Source: Musa acuminata AAA Group (lineage: Eukaryota; Streptophyta; Magnoliopsida; Zingiberales; Musaceae). From it: DNA of 64,000 nt. The notes under the pieces are model-generated. The model worked only from the letters and a program-made list of their open reading frames with translations, had not been told where the DNA came from and made no database searches. The stretch lies in contig NC_088347.1 in assembly GCF_036884655.1 (NCBI RefSeq), forward strand, positions 16,512,501-16,576,500. The letters run 5' to 3'. The translations under genes were made by a program, and so were the position numbers. Below, one piece after another: positions 21,983 to 33,763 of the stretch (positions within the stretch are counted from its first letter, which is position 1; each line of letters opens with the position of its first letter).

Positions 21983-24968
21983 AAATGTTTACCATCACAA
22001 ACTAGGAGCAAGAGATGATACCCTGATAGTGGATGCTCAAGGCATATGATGTGAGATACATCTCAATTCTCTAAGCTTACTAGCCTAAACGAAGGATATG
22101 TCACCTTCGGAGACAACAATAAGGGTAAAATCGTTAGTAAAGGAACTATAGGTAATAAATCCAACTTTTTGATTGAAGATGTGTTGTTGGTTGATGGCTT
22201 AAAGCATAATCTTTTGACTATTAGTTAATTGTATGATAAAAGATATATCGTTAGATTTGAATCCAATGCTTATATTATTGAAGAACCATGTAAAAACACA
22301 TCGATGATTGCCCTGAAACAAAATAATATATATACTATCAACATTGATGATTTTTATAATGAAATATGTTTTTTGATTTTGAATGATGATGCTTGGCTTT
22401 GGAATAGGAGATTAGGTCATGCTAGCATGAAACTAATCGCTCAAATCTTATCTAAAGAACTTATAAGAGGTATTCCTAACATTAAGTTTGTTAAAAACAA
22501 TGTGTGTGATGCGTGTCAAATAGGAAAACAAATAAAATGTAGTTTCAAACCAAAGAATCAAATAAACACATTTAGACCATTACAATTGATCCATATAGAT
22601 TTGTTTGGACCAATTGATGTAGACATACTTCTTGGCACACAAAAGGGATAGCTTTAGATATTTTTCTAAGTTTTGTAAAGTTGTTCAAAATGAAAAAGGC
22701 TTTATAATTTCATCAATTCAGAGTGATCACGGTGGCAAATTTTAAAACAGTGATTTCCAATTTTTTTGTAAATCTAATGGATATAACCATAATTTTTCTA
22801 CTCTGAGAAATCCTTAACAAAATGTAGTAGAGAGAAAAAAATAAAATTTTATAAGAAATGGTAAGAACCATGTTGAATGAACATAGTCTACCCAAATATT
22901 TTTGGGCCGAAGCCATTAATATGGTATGCTATGTCATGAATATAGTTCTAGTAAAACTATTACTTTCCAAAACTCCTTATGAATTGTGGATTAACAAAAA
23001 ACTCAACGTTTCATACTTTAAAGTTTTCGGTTGTAAATGTTTTATCTTGAATTAAAAAGATGGCTTAAGAAAGTTTGATGCAAAATCCGATGAAGGAATT
23101 TTTCTTAGCTATTCTTCTATTTCTAAAGTTTTTCGTATCTTTAACAAAAGAACGTTGGTTATAGAAGAGTCTATTCATGTTGTCTTTAATGAAGTTTCTG
23201 AATTTAAGAAAAATGAGTTTGATGATGATCTTAATTTTGATGCTTTGAATTTAAATGAACCCTCTCTTCCAACTAGCAGCTTGGATACATCTTCTTCTGA
23301 AACATCCTTACCCAAGAAATGGAAGTATGTAGATGCTCATCCTAAGGAGCTAATCATAGGAGACACATCAAAAGGGGTTCAAACTCATTCTTCTCTTAAA
23401 AAATTTTATGCTAATGCTACTTTTCTTTCTCAAATTGAATCTAAATGCATTGACAAGGCCTTGAAACTTGATTCATGGGTTATCGTAATGCAAAAAGAGT
23501 TGAACCAATTTGAGAGAAATGAGGTGAGGGAGCTTGTTTCGAGACCTAGTGACTATTTAGTTATCGGTACTAAATGGGTCTTTAGAAATAAGTAAGATGA
23601 ATTTAAAATCATGGTTAGAAATAAGGTTAGATTAGTGGCCAAGGGTTTCAAACAAGAAGAAGGTATTGATTATGAAGAAACCTTCACTCCCGTGACATGA
23701 TTAAAAGCCATAAGGATGATCCTTGCCTATGCTAGTAGTAATAATTTGAAGTTATTTCAAATGGATGTCATAAGTACTTTTCTTAATAGCTTTATTTCCG
23801 AAGAAGTTTATGTTGAACAACCTCCCATATTTGAGAATGATAATTTTTCAAATCATGTGTTTAAATTGACTAAAGCTCTCTATGGATTAAAACAATCCCC
23901 AAGGGCTTGGTATAAGAGACTTAACTCCTTTCTTATCTAAAATAATTTCTCTAAAGGCAAGGTCGATACTACATTGTTTATTAAAAATTTTAAAAATAAT
24001 TTTCTTTTGTTTAAATTTATGATGATGATATTATTTTTTGTTCTAGAAATGAATCTTTATGTGAATCATTTGCCAAGAGCATGAGCCAAGAGTTTTAAAT
24101 GAGTTTAATGGGTGAAGTAACTTTCTTTTTAGGCTTACAAATCAAACTACTTAATGATGGTATTTTTCTTAGTCAAACAAAATATGCATTAGACTTGCCA
24201 AAACGGTTTAATATGGATAGTTCAAAGGCTATCAATACTCCTGTGAGTACCTCCATTAAGTTAGATATTGAAGAAAGTGGATAAAGCTTTGATCAAAAAG
24301 ATTATAGGGGTATAATAGGTAGTTTACTATACCTCACTGCAACTAGATCGGACATCATGTTTAGTGTAGGACTTTGTGCTAGGTTTCAATCTAATCCTAA
24401 GTTATCTCATCTTAAAGTAGTTAAAAGAATTCTTAGATATCTTAAAGGAACCATTAACCAAGGATTATGGTATCCAAAATCTAAAAACTTTGAATTAATT
24501 ACTTATGCTGATGTGGATTTTGTTGGATGTAGAATAGATAGAAAAAGTACATCTGGAACTTGTCAATTCTTAGGTCATGCACTTGTCTTTTGGTCTTTTA
24601 AGAAACAAAACTTGGTTACACTATCTACAACTAAAGTCGAATACATAGCGACTAGTGCATGTTGTGCACAAGTTGTATGGATGAAAAATACATTAGAAGA
24701 TTATAAGATTTACCTTAAGAATATTCCCATAAAATGTGATAACATGAGTGCAATATGTTTAACAAAAAATCCTATTCAACACTCTACAACTAAACATATT
24801 AACATTATGCATCATTTCATAAGAGATCATGTTAATAACTATGACATATCTTTAGAGTTTATTGATGCGAAACATCAATTAGCCTATATCTTTACAAAAC
24901 CTTTAAATGAAGAATAATTTGATTTTATTAGAAGAGAGTTAGGGATGCTAAATTGTCCGAATACATGA
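21983..24968 (+). pseudogene. Sirevirus POL of element E: protease, integrase, RT, RNase H
   Basis: Protease: PDSGCSRHM at about 22021-22047. GAG-pre-integrase zinc region: RRLGHASMK through VCDACQIGK at about 22410-22530. Integrase core start: LIHIDLFGP at about 22590, then a large broken stretch and WAEAINMVCYVMN. Reverse transcriptase: [28 protein letters not shown] and FQMDVISTFLN. The active-site box reads YDDD instead of YVDD, in a different frame near 24016. RNase H: QSNPKLSHLKVVKRILRYLK, YADVDF and STTKVEY, where STTEAEY is usual. The end is ELGMLNCPNT, after a Gln codon turned TAA at 24915. At least ten stops or frame changes separate these pieces. It was once the replication enzyme set of a copia element and is now dead. 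Confidence 0.88.
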
Positions 24969-26331
24969 GTTTGTTGTATTTCTTTTCTCGACTATCTTTC
25001 TCTTAATGTATTTCATGAATGGAGCTTTTATGAATTTATTTTGTTTTCTATCTTCTTCTTAACTTGGTTTCAAATTTATTTCGTATGAGACTCCATCACT
25101 TAATGATTTTTGATACACTTAATCACTTCACTCATGGAATTTATTAACAAATACATCTCTTATGGATTTCACTCTTGTGAGTTTTTAAATGAGAAACCAA
25201 TTTGATTTATGAAGTTTTATTCGTGGATTTCTTTTTCATATGATGCTCCTCTCCCATGAATTCTTCTTCACTCTTCTCATGAAAGACGAGCTTTTATGAA
25301 TTTTTAGTATGAGATGATCACTTACAAGAACGGGGATTTGATTTCATATGGATATCTTGATCCTTTTCATGAATCTCCTCTTTGTTAAATTTAAGTACTA
25401 AAACTCATTTATTGTTTTGAATTTGACTTGGTTCAAATCATTTCATAAAGTTGGTTCTTAATGGATTCTTTCCTTACCTTTCTTCCACTTCTTCTTATTT
25501 TTATGACAAAAGAAGAAAGAAACTTGCACATCTAAAGAAGAACCAAAAAGCTCGTGAGAAAAAATATTAGCTTATCCAAAAAGGTTATCATGCAAAGTTT
25601 TTGCTTACCTTCCTTTATGGCTTGGATAAATTGATGTGAAAATTGTTAATTTTGTTTACCACACTTACATTGTTGAATGATTCTCCTTTTTGTTGATGAC
25701 AAAAGGGGAGAAATATAGCAAATTGATGATAAATTAGCATTACGAATGTTTGAGATAAATGTATAAAATGTATCTTATCATAAATGCTTGTATGTTTTAT
25801 GAATGCTTGAAATATAATTGAAATTGTCAAATACATCGCAACACATTGTAAATACTTGAAACATATTAAAATATATTTCATATGCATTGTAGATACTTAA
25901 AATGTTTCATGCTTGATAATTGTCTATCATAAGGCATCATGAGCTCAACTTGCTATTCACAATTGATATCATGCATCAGAATGATGAATTGTTATCTTTT
26001 ATCAAGAATTATCATCTTGTTAAATTTCATATTTGAAATTTGAATCATACTTGAAAATGATGATTGTCTATCATCATTAGACTTGAAAATGGATGTCAAG
26101 CCTTGACATCATTTTTTATAAATATGTGGTATCATATTTTGAATTGGTAAATCATGATAAGTATCATGATGTGCATGTTGATAAGTTTAAATGAATATAA
26201 CTTATCAGTTTGATACTTGAATTCAAAGGCCTTGAATTCAAGGGTATCTTTTCTCAAGTATGACACATAGATAGGGGGAGTTAAGGTTAACTCTGTCATC
26301 AATTGATTGTCATCATCAAAAAGGAGGGGAT
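24969..26331 (+). other. Non-coding tail and polypurine tract of element E
   Basis: AT-rich, with no gene and no envelope-like frame after pol. A polypurine motif gacaaaaggggagaaa lies near 25698, a tagggggagttaa near 26273, and the final tract caaaaaggagggga at 26317-26330 adjoins the LTR. It is shorter than the tails of the gag-only elements. Confidence 0.7.
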
Positions 26332-27303
26332 TGTTGAATCTCAAATTTTGATGATGAAATCAATTGGTAAATTATTTGATCTAATCTATATGTTGAGAAA
26401 AGTATGCAGGATTAACTATGATAGCAGTAAGGCATAAAGCAAATGTTGGGCCGGAGTTAAGATCAAGATTTTATTAGGAGTTTGAGAGTTTATCAGAAGT
26501 CTGGACGTTCATCGGAAGTTTTACCGGAATTGACCGAGAAGTCTAGGAGCTTGCCAAAGAAGCTTGTCAGAACTCGCCAAGAAGATTATTGTAAAGTCTA
26601 GGAGCTTGCTAAGAGTCCGCTGGAACATTGCCAAGAGATTGTCGGAAGTTTACTAGAAGAACAATTAACATACCAGACCAAGATTACTTAGTTAATATCT
26701 TAAATTATCGTAGTTAGACATTAAGTTGAGATATGATTAGGAGGTAATCACACTAACTCAGTTAGGGGCCAACTGGGCCCGTGACAAGGCAGAATTGGGC
26801 TGGTTGAATAGCCCATTCAGCACTTGAAGTCATGGCTAGCGGTGGCACCGTTTGGGACTCAGTCTCCTAGGTGTTCTAGGTAGTGGTACCGTTGGTATTT
26901 ATGCTGTCACACGATGGTACCGCCCTATCAAGCAATGGTACCATCAAAGCTCGATCTCCGAGCTCTATTAGGTGATGGTACCACCCAATGTTAGTCTACA
27001 GGCGGTAGTACCACCCAATAATGGTGGTGGTACCGCTAGTTCCCCGAAATCAAGGGATGTGATATCTTTTTGCTCCAATTTTGAAGCCATTGGGGCCTAT
27101 AAATACCTCACCCTTTTTTGTATGAAAGGGCACAAAAGTCTGAACCATATCTTGAAGTCTTGGGGTATTAAAAGTATTATAAAGGTGCTAAAAGTCCTCC
27201 TCTTCCCTTTCTAGTGTTGTGATCATTCAAGAGAGGTGTGAGCCTTATAAGAGTTATCTCCTAAACCCGTGAAAAGGAGAAAATGCTGTAAAGAGGGTGG
27301 TTG
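26332..27303 (+). repeat. 3' LTR of element E, truncated
   Basis: It matches the first 972 or so bases of the 5' LTR, including the GC-rich block (26840-27045) and a TATA box (ctataaatacc near 27098). It breaks at gagggtggttg, where its partner continues gagggtggttagtcttcg. The break point is the left edge of the minus-strand LTR F, so the missing end was probably displaced by that insertion. Confidence 0.8.
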
Positions 27304-28333
27304 TGTGAGGAATGAGTCGGCACGGGAGAGGGGGGGGGGGGTGTAGGGTGAATTAGTGTAGCATATAAAAACATCAGTTTGAAATATCTTCGTACGATAA
27401 AACCGATTTGAGAAAGATGTTAACTTGAAATATATTAAGAATGGTGTGCAACAAAAGTAATAAGGAAGTAAATCGGTTTGCAATAAAGATAATCAGGAAA
27501 ACAGAAATGCAAACCGTTTTATAGTGGTTCAATCATCATGACCTACATCCACTCCACCAATTCCTCTTTCGCTGAGGCTACCAACATCCACTAATGATCT
27601 TCCTTCAATGGGTGAAGACCAACTACCCTTACAACTCAATTATCCTTTTGAAAGGTTTAGGAGAGAACCTTTACAACCCTTTTTTATAAAGCTTCCCTCA
27701 CACTCTCACTTAGAATGGTCTCTAAACTTTAGGAGGGACTCTACACTTTACAAGGGTTTTTAACTTTAGAAAAATAGAGTTTTTGATCACTTTTCTTACT
27801 CCTCCATGCAAGAATAGCTGGGGTATTTATAGACCTTAAACGACTTCAAAAGTTTAGAGCCAAAATTTAAATCCCTGAGATTTCGGGGTATGGGCAGTTC
27901 CACCACATACAGCCTGACACTGGACGGTACCATTGCCCAGTCTAGAGATACCACTGCATGACACATTTTCATTGGGCAATATCATCATTTGACAGCCTCG
28001 GAGACCAGGTTTTTTGAGTTTTCCAACACACAAGTGGTGCCACCGCCTGACCCAACTTTTGGGTCATGGAATGGGCCTTCCAATGAGCCCAAATAAGTCT
28101 CAATTAAGGCCCAATTGGCCCCTAATTGTGTTAGCATGATTACACCAAAAGCTGACTTAATTTGCCTCCTAAACTATTTCGATCTTAGACAAATAATTAT
28201 AGAGCATGAATTCTTTGTCCGGCATGTCATTGGTTCATCCAGCGCTCGTCCGATCCTTCGACGCATCGTCCTCTCTTTCGACGTATTGCCCAATCGGCAT
28301 GTTGACTCCCGTAACTTTCGATCTCCTTAGTGC
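27304..28333 (-). repeat. Sirevirus LTR F, minus strand, interrupted
   Basis: It starts with tgtgaggaatgagtc, a decayed form of the usual LTR-end complement tgttaggaacgagtc, followed by a G run (27331-27341). A minus-strand TATA box lies at 27824-27831. The rest (cgacgcatcgtcctctc, gcccaatcggcatgttga) complements the U3 of the LTR at 17578. It stops at agtgc (28329-28333), where element G is inserted, so its remainder is expected right of the window. Confidence 0.75.
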
Positions 28334-29950
28334 TGTTGAATCTTGTATTTTGATGATGAAACCACTTGATATATATTTATGATTTAATCTGTGTTTTGAG
28401 TGACGCTGGATGCTTCGATCAGGATGAGACAATTAAAGCAGGAAAATCAAGTTGTGCCGGAGGAACATGTCAGAAGATTGGACGTCGAGCCGGTGGATCG
28501 GTCAACGTATCAACAGAAGGCTTCGAGCCGAGGATTCGGGCATCGAGCCAAGAAGAGCGGGTATTACGCCAAGGATATCGGAGTTGCATAGTCAACTGGC
28601 CGATTGGACAATAGGCTGCAAGAGAGGACGATACGCCGAAGAATCAAACAAAGCGTCGAGGGACCAATGACATGCCGGACAACTTGATTAATTGCTTAGG
28701 AGTAATTGTTTAGATCAAACTTTTGTTTTACATGTGTAGGATTAACTATGATAGCTTAAAAACATAAAGCAAGGATACCAGAGTCAAGTTCGATGGGTGT
28801 TTGAGAGTTTGAAGATTCGTCGAAGATGATGCCGGAACTAACCGAGAAGAAATTAGAGACTTGTCAGAGTTTTTAGAAGTCTGCCGAAGAGATCATTGGA
28901 GGTTCGCGGAGATCACCGAGAAGGCTCGGCTATTCGTTGAACTCGCCACAAGATCGGGAGCCTGCTGGGAGTTCGCCAGAAGAAATCCGAGGGTGTATCG
29001 GAAGTCCACCGGAAGATCGCCGGAAAGCTCACCAGAAGGAGACTCGACGTTTGCCGGTTGAAAACTTACTTAGGACTATGTTTTTAGTTGTGTAGTTTGT
29101 ATGTAATTAGGGTTAGGATTAAGGGATAACCCTATATCCTAGTTAGGGGCCAACTAGGCCCGATATTACCTAGTTTGGGCCAGATTTGAGGCCTATCTAG
29201 TGACCCATAGGACCGGGCGGTGGCACTGCCCAGAACTTGAGAATCGGGCGGTGGTATCGTTGGACTGGGCGGTGGCACCACCCAACACCCGAGAGGTCTG
29301 GCAATGGCACCACCGGACTAGGCGGTGCCACCGCCAGTACACTATTAGTGTCAGACATTGACAGGCGGTGGCACCACCAGCATCGAGAACCCAAGAGAAT
29401 TCAAAATTTGGAGCCCAAATTTGAATTCTCTTAGGGCCTATAAATACCTCTTAATTCTCATCATAGAATACAACCTTTGAGAAGTTAGAGATTGAGATAA
29501 AGCCTTAGCAAAGTCTTTAGCAAGTCTTGTTTTCAATTGCTTGAATGTTCACCTCGTTCTTTCTTATTGAAAATTTATAAGAGTGTGAACCACCTATAAA
29601 AGGTTGTAAGAGGGGTATTTGTCCTTCCCCTTCAAAGTGATTTGCTAGTAGAAGTTGGGAGCCTCATTGAAGAAGGCTTCACAAGTGGATGTAGGTCATT
29701 TTGACCGAACTACTTTAAATTAGTGTGTTCTTTGAATGTGCGAGTATTTACTTTTATGAAACCGTTATTTACATAGCAGCAAGCTTCCGGTTTTCATCTT
29801 CTCACTTTACTCGAGCTACTTTCACCAAGTCATTCATTGTTGAATCAAAATCTCTATGCATTTACAAAATCATTTTCAAACTTATGAGTTTTAATCCACT
29901 GCACTAATTCACCCTCCCCCCCCCCTTTCAGTGCTGCTCCGATCCTAACA
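28334..29950 (+). repeat. 5' LTR of element G
   Basis: 1617 bases from tgttgaatcttg to gatcctaaca. The GC-rich GGTGGCACCGCC-type block is at about 29210-29380, the TATA box is at 29439-29446, and a C-rich run (about 29914-29926) lies just before the end. Confidence 0.88.
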
Positions 29951-29964
29951 ATTGATATCAGAGC
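29951..29964 (+). promoter_or_regulatory. Primer-binding site of element G
   Basis: attgatatcagagc differs from the standard attggtatcagagc at one base and lies directly after the LTR. Confidence 0.8.
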
Positions 29965-30000
29965 TATGGTTTTATACTTTGGTTTAACACCCAAATAGAA

Positions 30001-30554
30001 ATGGCTCTTTACGACTTTCAAGAGGGTCACTCTCTCATTCGTCCTCCCTTTTTCAATGGGACGAACTACACTTATTGAAAAACTCGAATGAGAGTTTTCT
30101 TACTTTCGTTGAATCTTGAGCTTTGGAATATTGTTGAAAATAGATTTCAAAAATCTTCTCTTCCGATGAGCGAATGGGATGAATCAGATAAGAAAGTTTT
30201 TGCTTTAAACGCCAAGGCTATGAATGCCTTATATTGTGCACTTGACAAAAATGAATTTAATCATATTTCGATATATGATTCGGCTTTTGTTATTTGGAGA
30301 ACTATTGAGGTCACTCATGAAGACACTAGCCGAGTAAAAGAATCCAAAATCAACATTCTTGTGCACATTACAAACTTTTCCGGAATGAAACCAAGTAAGT
30401 CCATCGGAGACATGTACACCCGTTTCACGGATGTCATCAATGGACTCAAAACTCTTGGTAAAAGTTTTTCGAACTTTGAACTAGTAACTAAAATCTTAAG
30501 ATCCCTTCCAAAAAGTTGGGATCCAAAAGTTACGGCCATTCAAGAGGCCAAAGA
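30001..30554 (+). pseudogene. GAG of element G, first half
   Basis: It begins MALYDFQEGHSLIRPP and runs in one frame to IQEAKD, matching residues 1 to about 185 of the intact GAG at 36858-38441. A TGA at 30076-30078 replaces the tryptophan of the conserved TYWKTRM motif. At 30554 the frame is cut by the LTR of chromovirus H. The second half resumes in the same frame at 59948, after the duplicated aaaga. So the gag had at most this one stop, and the chromovirus insertion split it. Confidence 0.85.
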
Positions 30555-30948
30555 TGTTAGGACTCTAGCTAAGAGAGTCCTAATTGAGAGGGACATTCAT
30601 GTAAAACCTACCTAAGTTGACCTCTATTAAAGAGATGAAGAGGCCGTCTAGGGTTATGAGGTTTTTTCATAGAGAAGAATTAGGAGTTGTAAGGGAATAG
30701 GAGTCTTGAGTAGGAGTCCTATTAGGAGTTGGTTATAAGTAAGAGCTTTAAGTAGGAGTCCTATTAGGAGTTAGGGTTTAGAAGCCCTATAAATAGCCAT
30801 GTATTCCTCCTCTTTTCTTAAGCAATAGATGAATCTTTTCTACAGCCTTTGAGTAGCAACTTGGAGGGAGGAACCCCTATAGAGTTCCAAGGAGGCTGAT
30901 CCCCTAAAGAGATTAACCCCAAGTTTAGAATCTGCAAGGGTTCTATCA
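30555..30948 (+). repeat. 5' LTR of chromovirus H
   Basis: tgttaggactctagc to gggttctatca. It contains two loosely repeated blocks of about 42 bases built on aggagtcctattaggagtt, and a TATA box at 30788-30795 (ccctataaatagcc). The same LTR family occurs at 42424, 47164 and 59549. Confidence 0.9.
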
Positions 30949-30950
30949 CT

Positions 30951-30962
30951 TGGTATCAGAGC
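30951..30962 (+). promoter_or_regulatory. Primer-binding site of chromovirus H
   Basis: tggtatcagagc, two bases after the LTR, matches exactly the complement of the plant initiator-methionine tRNA 3' end. Confidence 0.88.
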
Positions 30963-31525
30963 AGCGTTCTTAGCATCTCGCTGCCCTTCCATAGTCATTC
31001 ATCAGCCCTCCACAACCGCCCAAAGCAATTCCCACAATTGCTTAAAAGATTGTCGCCAAATTCCGCCATCATCTCCACCACCACGGATCATCCTTTGATC
31101 TCCCCGTGAATTGCAATAGGTTCTGGTTTCCTACCTTACTGTTGCTGCAATTTAGTTATCCCTATCCAAAAATCCAAAAAAAAAAAAAATTGTTCCTATA
31201 TTGCTACATAAACTTTTCGTCACAAAGTTTTCATCTCAACAACGAAAGATACATTGCAGAATTTCAGCCGCATAGCACTGTTTGTTTGATCTTGATACAA
31301 TATTTTCTCTGTCCAAACCTCTACAAATTTTTTTTGATTAAATTGGATATCCTTGCTGTCATATAAACTAAGATATTACTGTCAATTCTCTCCTCAAATC
31401 TCTCAAATTTTTGGTGGAGATTTCGTCGAGAAACCGCTATTTCTTCGACGACAATTCTGCTCTTACAAGAAAACACAATTCTGTAGTAAACTTTCACTGA
31501 TTTCTATCAAACCTTTGCTGCTGTC
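30963..31525 (+). other. Untranslated leader of chromovirus H, part 1
   Basis: Non-coding leader that matches the leader of copy I (42884-43947). Its last five bases, ctgtc, are the left target duplication of element K. The leader resumes at 40824 in the same register (compare tttctatcaaacctttgctg here and at 43771). It is shorter than the leader of copy I, so one of the two has an internal deletion or insertion. Confidence 0.75.
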
Positions 31526-31659
31526 TGTTAGGATCGAGAGCACTAAGAGGGGGGGGTGAATTAGTGCAGCGGAAATCTTATAATAATTTAAAAACCAAAA
31601 GCTGCGTTCGTTCAAAAACTATTGTGATGCAAAAGCAAATTCTCAGTTTGTATCTAAGT

Positions 31660-31964
31660 GCAGTTTGTGTCTAAGTGCAGATTGCGTTTAAGCGCAGTTT
31701 TGCGTCTAAGCGCAGTTTTGCATTTAAGCGCAGTTTTGCGTTTAAACTCAGATTTACGTCTAAATGCAGATTTACGTCTAAACGCAGATTTACGTCTAAA
31801 CGCAGTTTTACGTCTAAACGTAGTTTTACGTCTAAACGCAGTTTTACGTCTAAACGCAGTTTTACGTCTAAACGTAGATTTACGTCCAAACGCAGTTTTA
31901 CGTCTAAACGCAGATTTACGTCTAAACGCAGTTTTACGTCTAGACGCAGATTTACGTCTAAACT
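31660..31964. repeat. 18-base tandem array in the 3' LTR of K
   Basis: About 17 copies of an 18-base unit of the form gttttacgtctaaacgca, alternating ttttacg and atttacg variants. It lies between the TATA box and the LTR end in the minus-strand sense, that is, in the transcribed R-U5 part. Each unit carries several CpG sites. Confidence 0.9.
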
Positions 31965-32759
31965 TTGAAACTCGTTTGTATACTCACAGAAGGCAGTATG
32001 CAGTTGAAATCAAGATGTAAACGTGAACTGAAATCTGATGATTGAGCGAGGAAAGCCGATTTACGTCTGAATGCAGTTTTACGTCTAAATGTTGAAACTC
32101 GTTCTTAAAATCGTAGAGGACAGATTGCAGTTATTAATAGGATTAAAATGTAAGCGTAAACTGCAAGGAAGCTCGTTCGTAAAAGCGCGGAAAACAGTTC
32201 TGCAGAATCAAACGTAAACGTAAGCTGTAATGTATGAAAATATGAAGTTACGTCTGAATGCAGATTTCGAAGAACAGCTCTTAGAACTTGTTCGTGAAAG
32301 CGCAGAGAGCAGTAGTGATGAGGGAGGTTTGCAGTAATGATAAAGTACTCGAAATTAAACGCAAACCAGAGATTTAGAGTGGTTCGGTCAGCCTTGACCT
32401 ACTCCACTTTTGGCTTCCTCCACCGATGAGGTTGCCGACGTCAACTAGGTGCCTTCCTTCAATGGGCGAAGGCCAAACTTCCCTCTTACAATTTCTTCTC
32501 CTTTTGACAGGCTTAGGAGACAACCTTTACAGACCTTTCTCTCCTCACTTTACAATTGAAAACTTGAAGAATAGAAGGAGGAGACTTAAAGGCTTTACAA
32601 CACTTTTGAGCTCTTAGAATCACAGAAAAGATCAAGATTTCGGTATTGGTCTGTATCTTTTCAGTGCTGAATGGGTGGGGTATTTATAGGCCCCAACCCA
32701 ATTCAAAATTCGAGCTCAAAACGATCAAATCGATCAACTCCCAGAATTCTGGGATCAGG

Positions 32760-33240
32760 CGGTTGCACCTCTCGACTGGAGAGGTGGCACCGCCTGGCAG
32801 AGCTCGAAGACTGAGCTCGATGGTTGCATCACCTGGCAGAGCTCGAAGACTGAGCTTGGTGGTTGCATCACCTGGCATAGCTCGAAATCTGAGCTTGGTG
32901 GTTGCATCACTTGGCAGAGCTCCAAACTGAGCTCAAGCTGATGCACCATTCTGCCAGAGCTCGAAGACTGAGCTTGGTGAATGCATCACCTGGCAAAGCT
33001 CGAGACTGAGCTCAGGCTGATGCACCACTCTGCCAGAGCTCGAAGACTGAGCTCGGTGGTTGCATCGCCTGGCAGAGCTCGGAACTTGAGCTCTGGCGGT
33101 GCAACCTCTTGGCTGGAGCGGTTGCACCTCCCAGCCTTGCAACCCTGGCGGTTGCACCTCCTGGCTGGGGCGGTTGCACCTCCCAGCCTTGCAACCCTGG
33201 CGGTTGCACCTCCTGGCTGGGGCGGTTGCACCTCCTGGTG
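32760..33240. repeat. U3 tandem repeats in the 3' LTR of K
   Basis: There are two unit types. The first is about 40 bases, built on agagctcgaagactgagct and ggttgcatcacctggc. The second is about 54 bases, built on gcggttgcacctcctggctg and cccagccttgcaaccctgg. They sit upstream of the TATA box in the minus-strand sense, where promoter-proximal repeats are expected. The copy number differs from the other LTR. Confidence 0.85.
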
Positions 33241-33763
33241 CAATCAGGGTCCGAATGGCTCACTCCATTCGACCCACTTTGAATCTTTTCAGGGACCCAA
33301 TTGCCCCAAGATTAAGCTAATGGGATCACCTCCCATTTTCATGCTTAATCATCATGCTAACTACGAATATCTCTAAGACAACTTCTGCAGCTTTGCTCCG
33401 ATGCGTCAATCGCCTCTTCCGGCGAGTTTCCGGCCAACTTCCGACGATCAACCGACAACCTTCGGTGATCCTTCTGCGGACATCCGGCATACTCCTGGAC
33501 TTTGCGACGATCCACTTGGCGAGTTCCGACGAGCTTCGCTTGGCAAGCTTCTGGACTTCTCGGATCTGTTCTCTCTGAACCTCCGACGACCGTCCGAACT
33601 TCCGTCGAGCTCTCGAACTCCCAACGTGATCCTGATCTTGACTCCGGCGCAACTCCTGCTGCTTGTCTTACTCTCATCGTAGTTAATCCTGCACACTTAT
33701 CTCAACACATAGATTAGATAACAAATGACAATTGACTTCATCATCAAAATCCGAGATTCAACA

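Larger units (their letters stand above)
19020..27303 (+). mobile_element. Sirevirus with gag and pol, element E (3' LTR truncated)
   Basis: This is the only sirevirus here with a recognisable pol. Order: 5' LTR (19020-20359), primer site, gag (20409), protease, integrase, reverse transcriptase, RNase H (to 24968), AT-rich tail, polypurine tract, 3' LTR (26332-27303). All domains follow the copia order, with integrase before reverse transcriptase. The 3' LTR stops about 316 bases early, where a minus-strand sirevirus LTR begins. Its remainder probably lies right of the window. The LTR pair differs at roughly 8 percent of positions over the first 120 bases, and coding is broken in many places, so it is old. 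Elements of this kind could have supplied pol to the gag-only copies. Confidence 0.88.
31526..33763 (-). repeat. 3' LTR of element K
   Basis: 2238 bases, plus strand tgttaggatcgag to gattcaaca. It holds an 18-base tandem array (31660-31964), a minus-strand TATA box (32681-32688) and a U3 repeat block (32760-33240). It is much longer than the other sirevirus LTRs here (1.2-1.7 kb), because of these arrays. The long open frames in it on both strands are by-products of repeats whose length is a multiple of three. Confidence 0.9.

Noticed and set aside
21980..22023. TAG between gag and protease of element E as a programmed readthrough stop
   Set aside because: A TGA follows 36 bases later and the element has many other stops. 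A C-to-T change of a Gln codon is simpler.
19020..24968. Element E as an active autonomous donor
   Set aside because: Both zinc knuckles, the RT box and RNase H are altered, and the frame has many breaks. Its LTRs are strongly diverged.
24969..26331. Envelope-like third ORF after pol of element E
   Set aside because: The region is AT-rich with no frame longer than about 90 codons on the sense strand, and no signal or membrane pattern worth reporting.
30951..30962. tRNA-related sequences at primer sites
   Set aside because: Only 11-14 bases match the tRNA 3' end. There is no cloverleaf, so these are primer sites and not tRNA genes.
31675..31968. Long open frames of repeated basic or leucine-rich hexapeptides (also 38642-38935 and opposite strands)
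   Set aside because: They arise in several frames and both strands from an 18-base tandem repeat. They lie inside an LTR and have no start context or partner domains.
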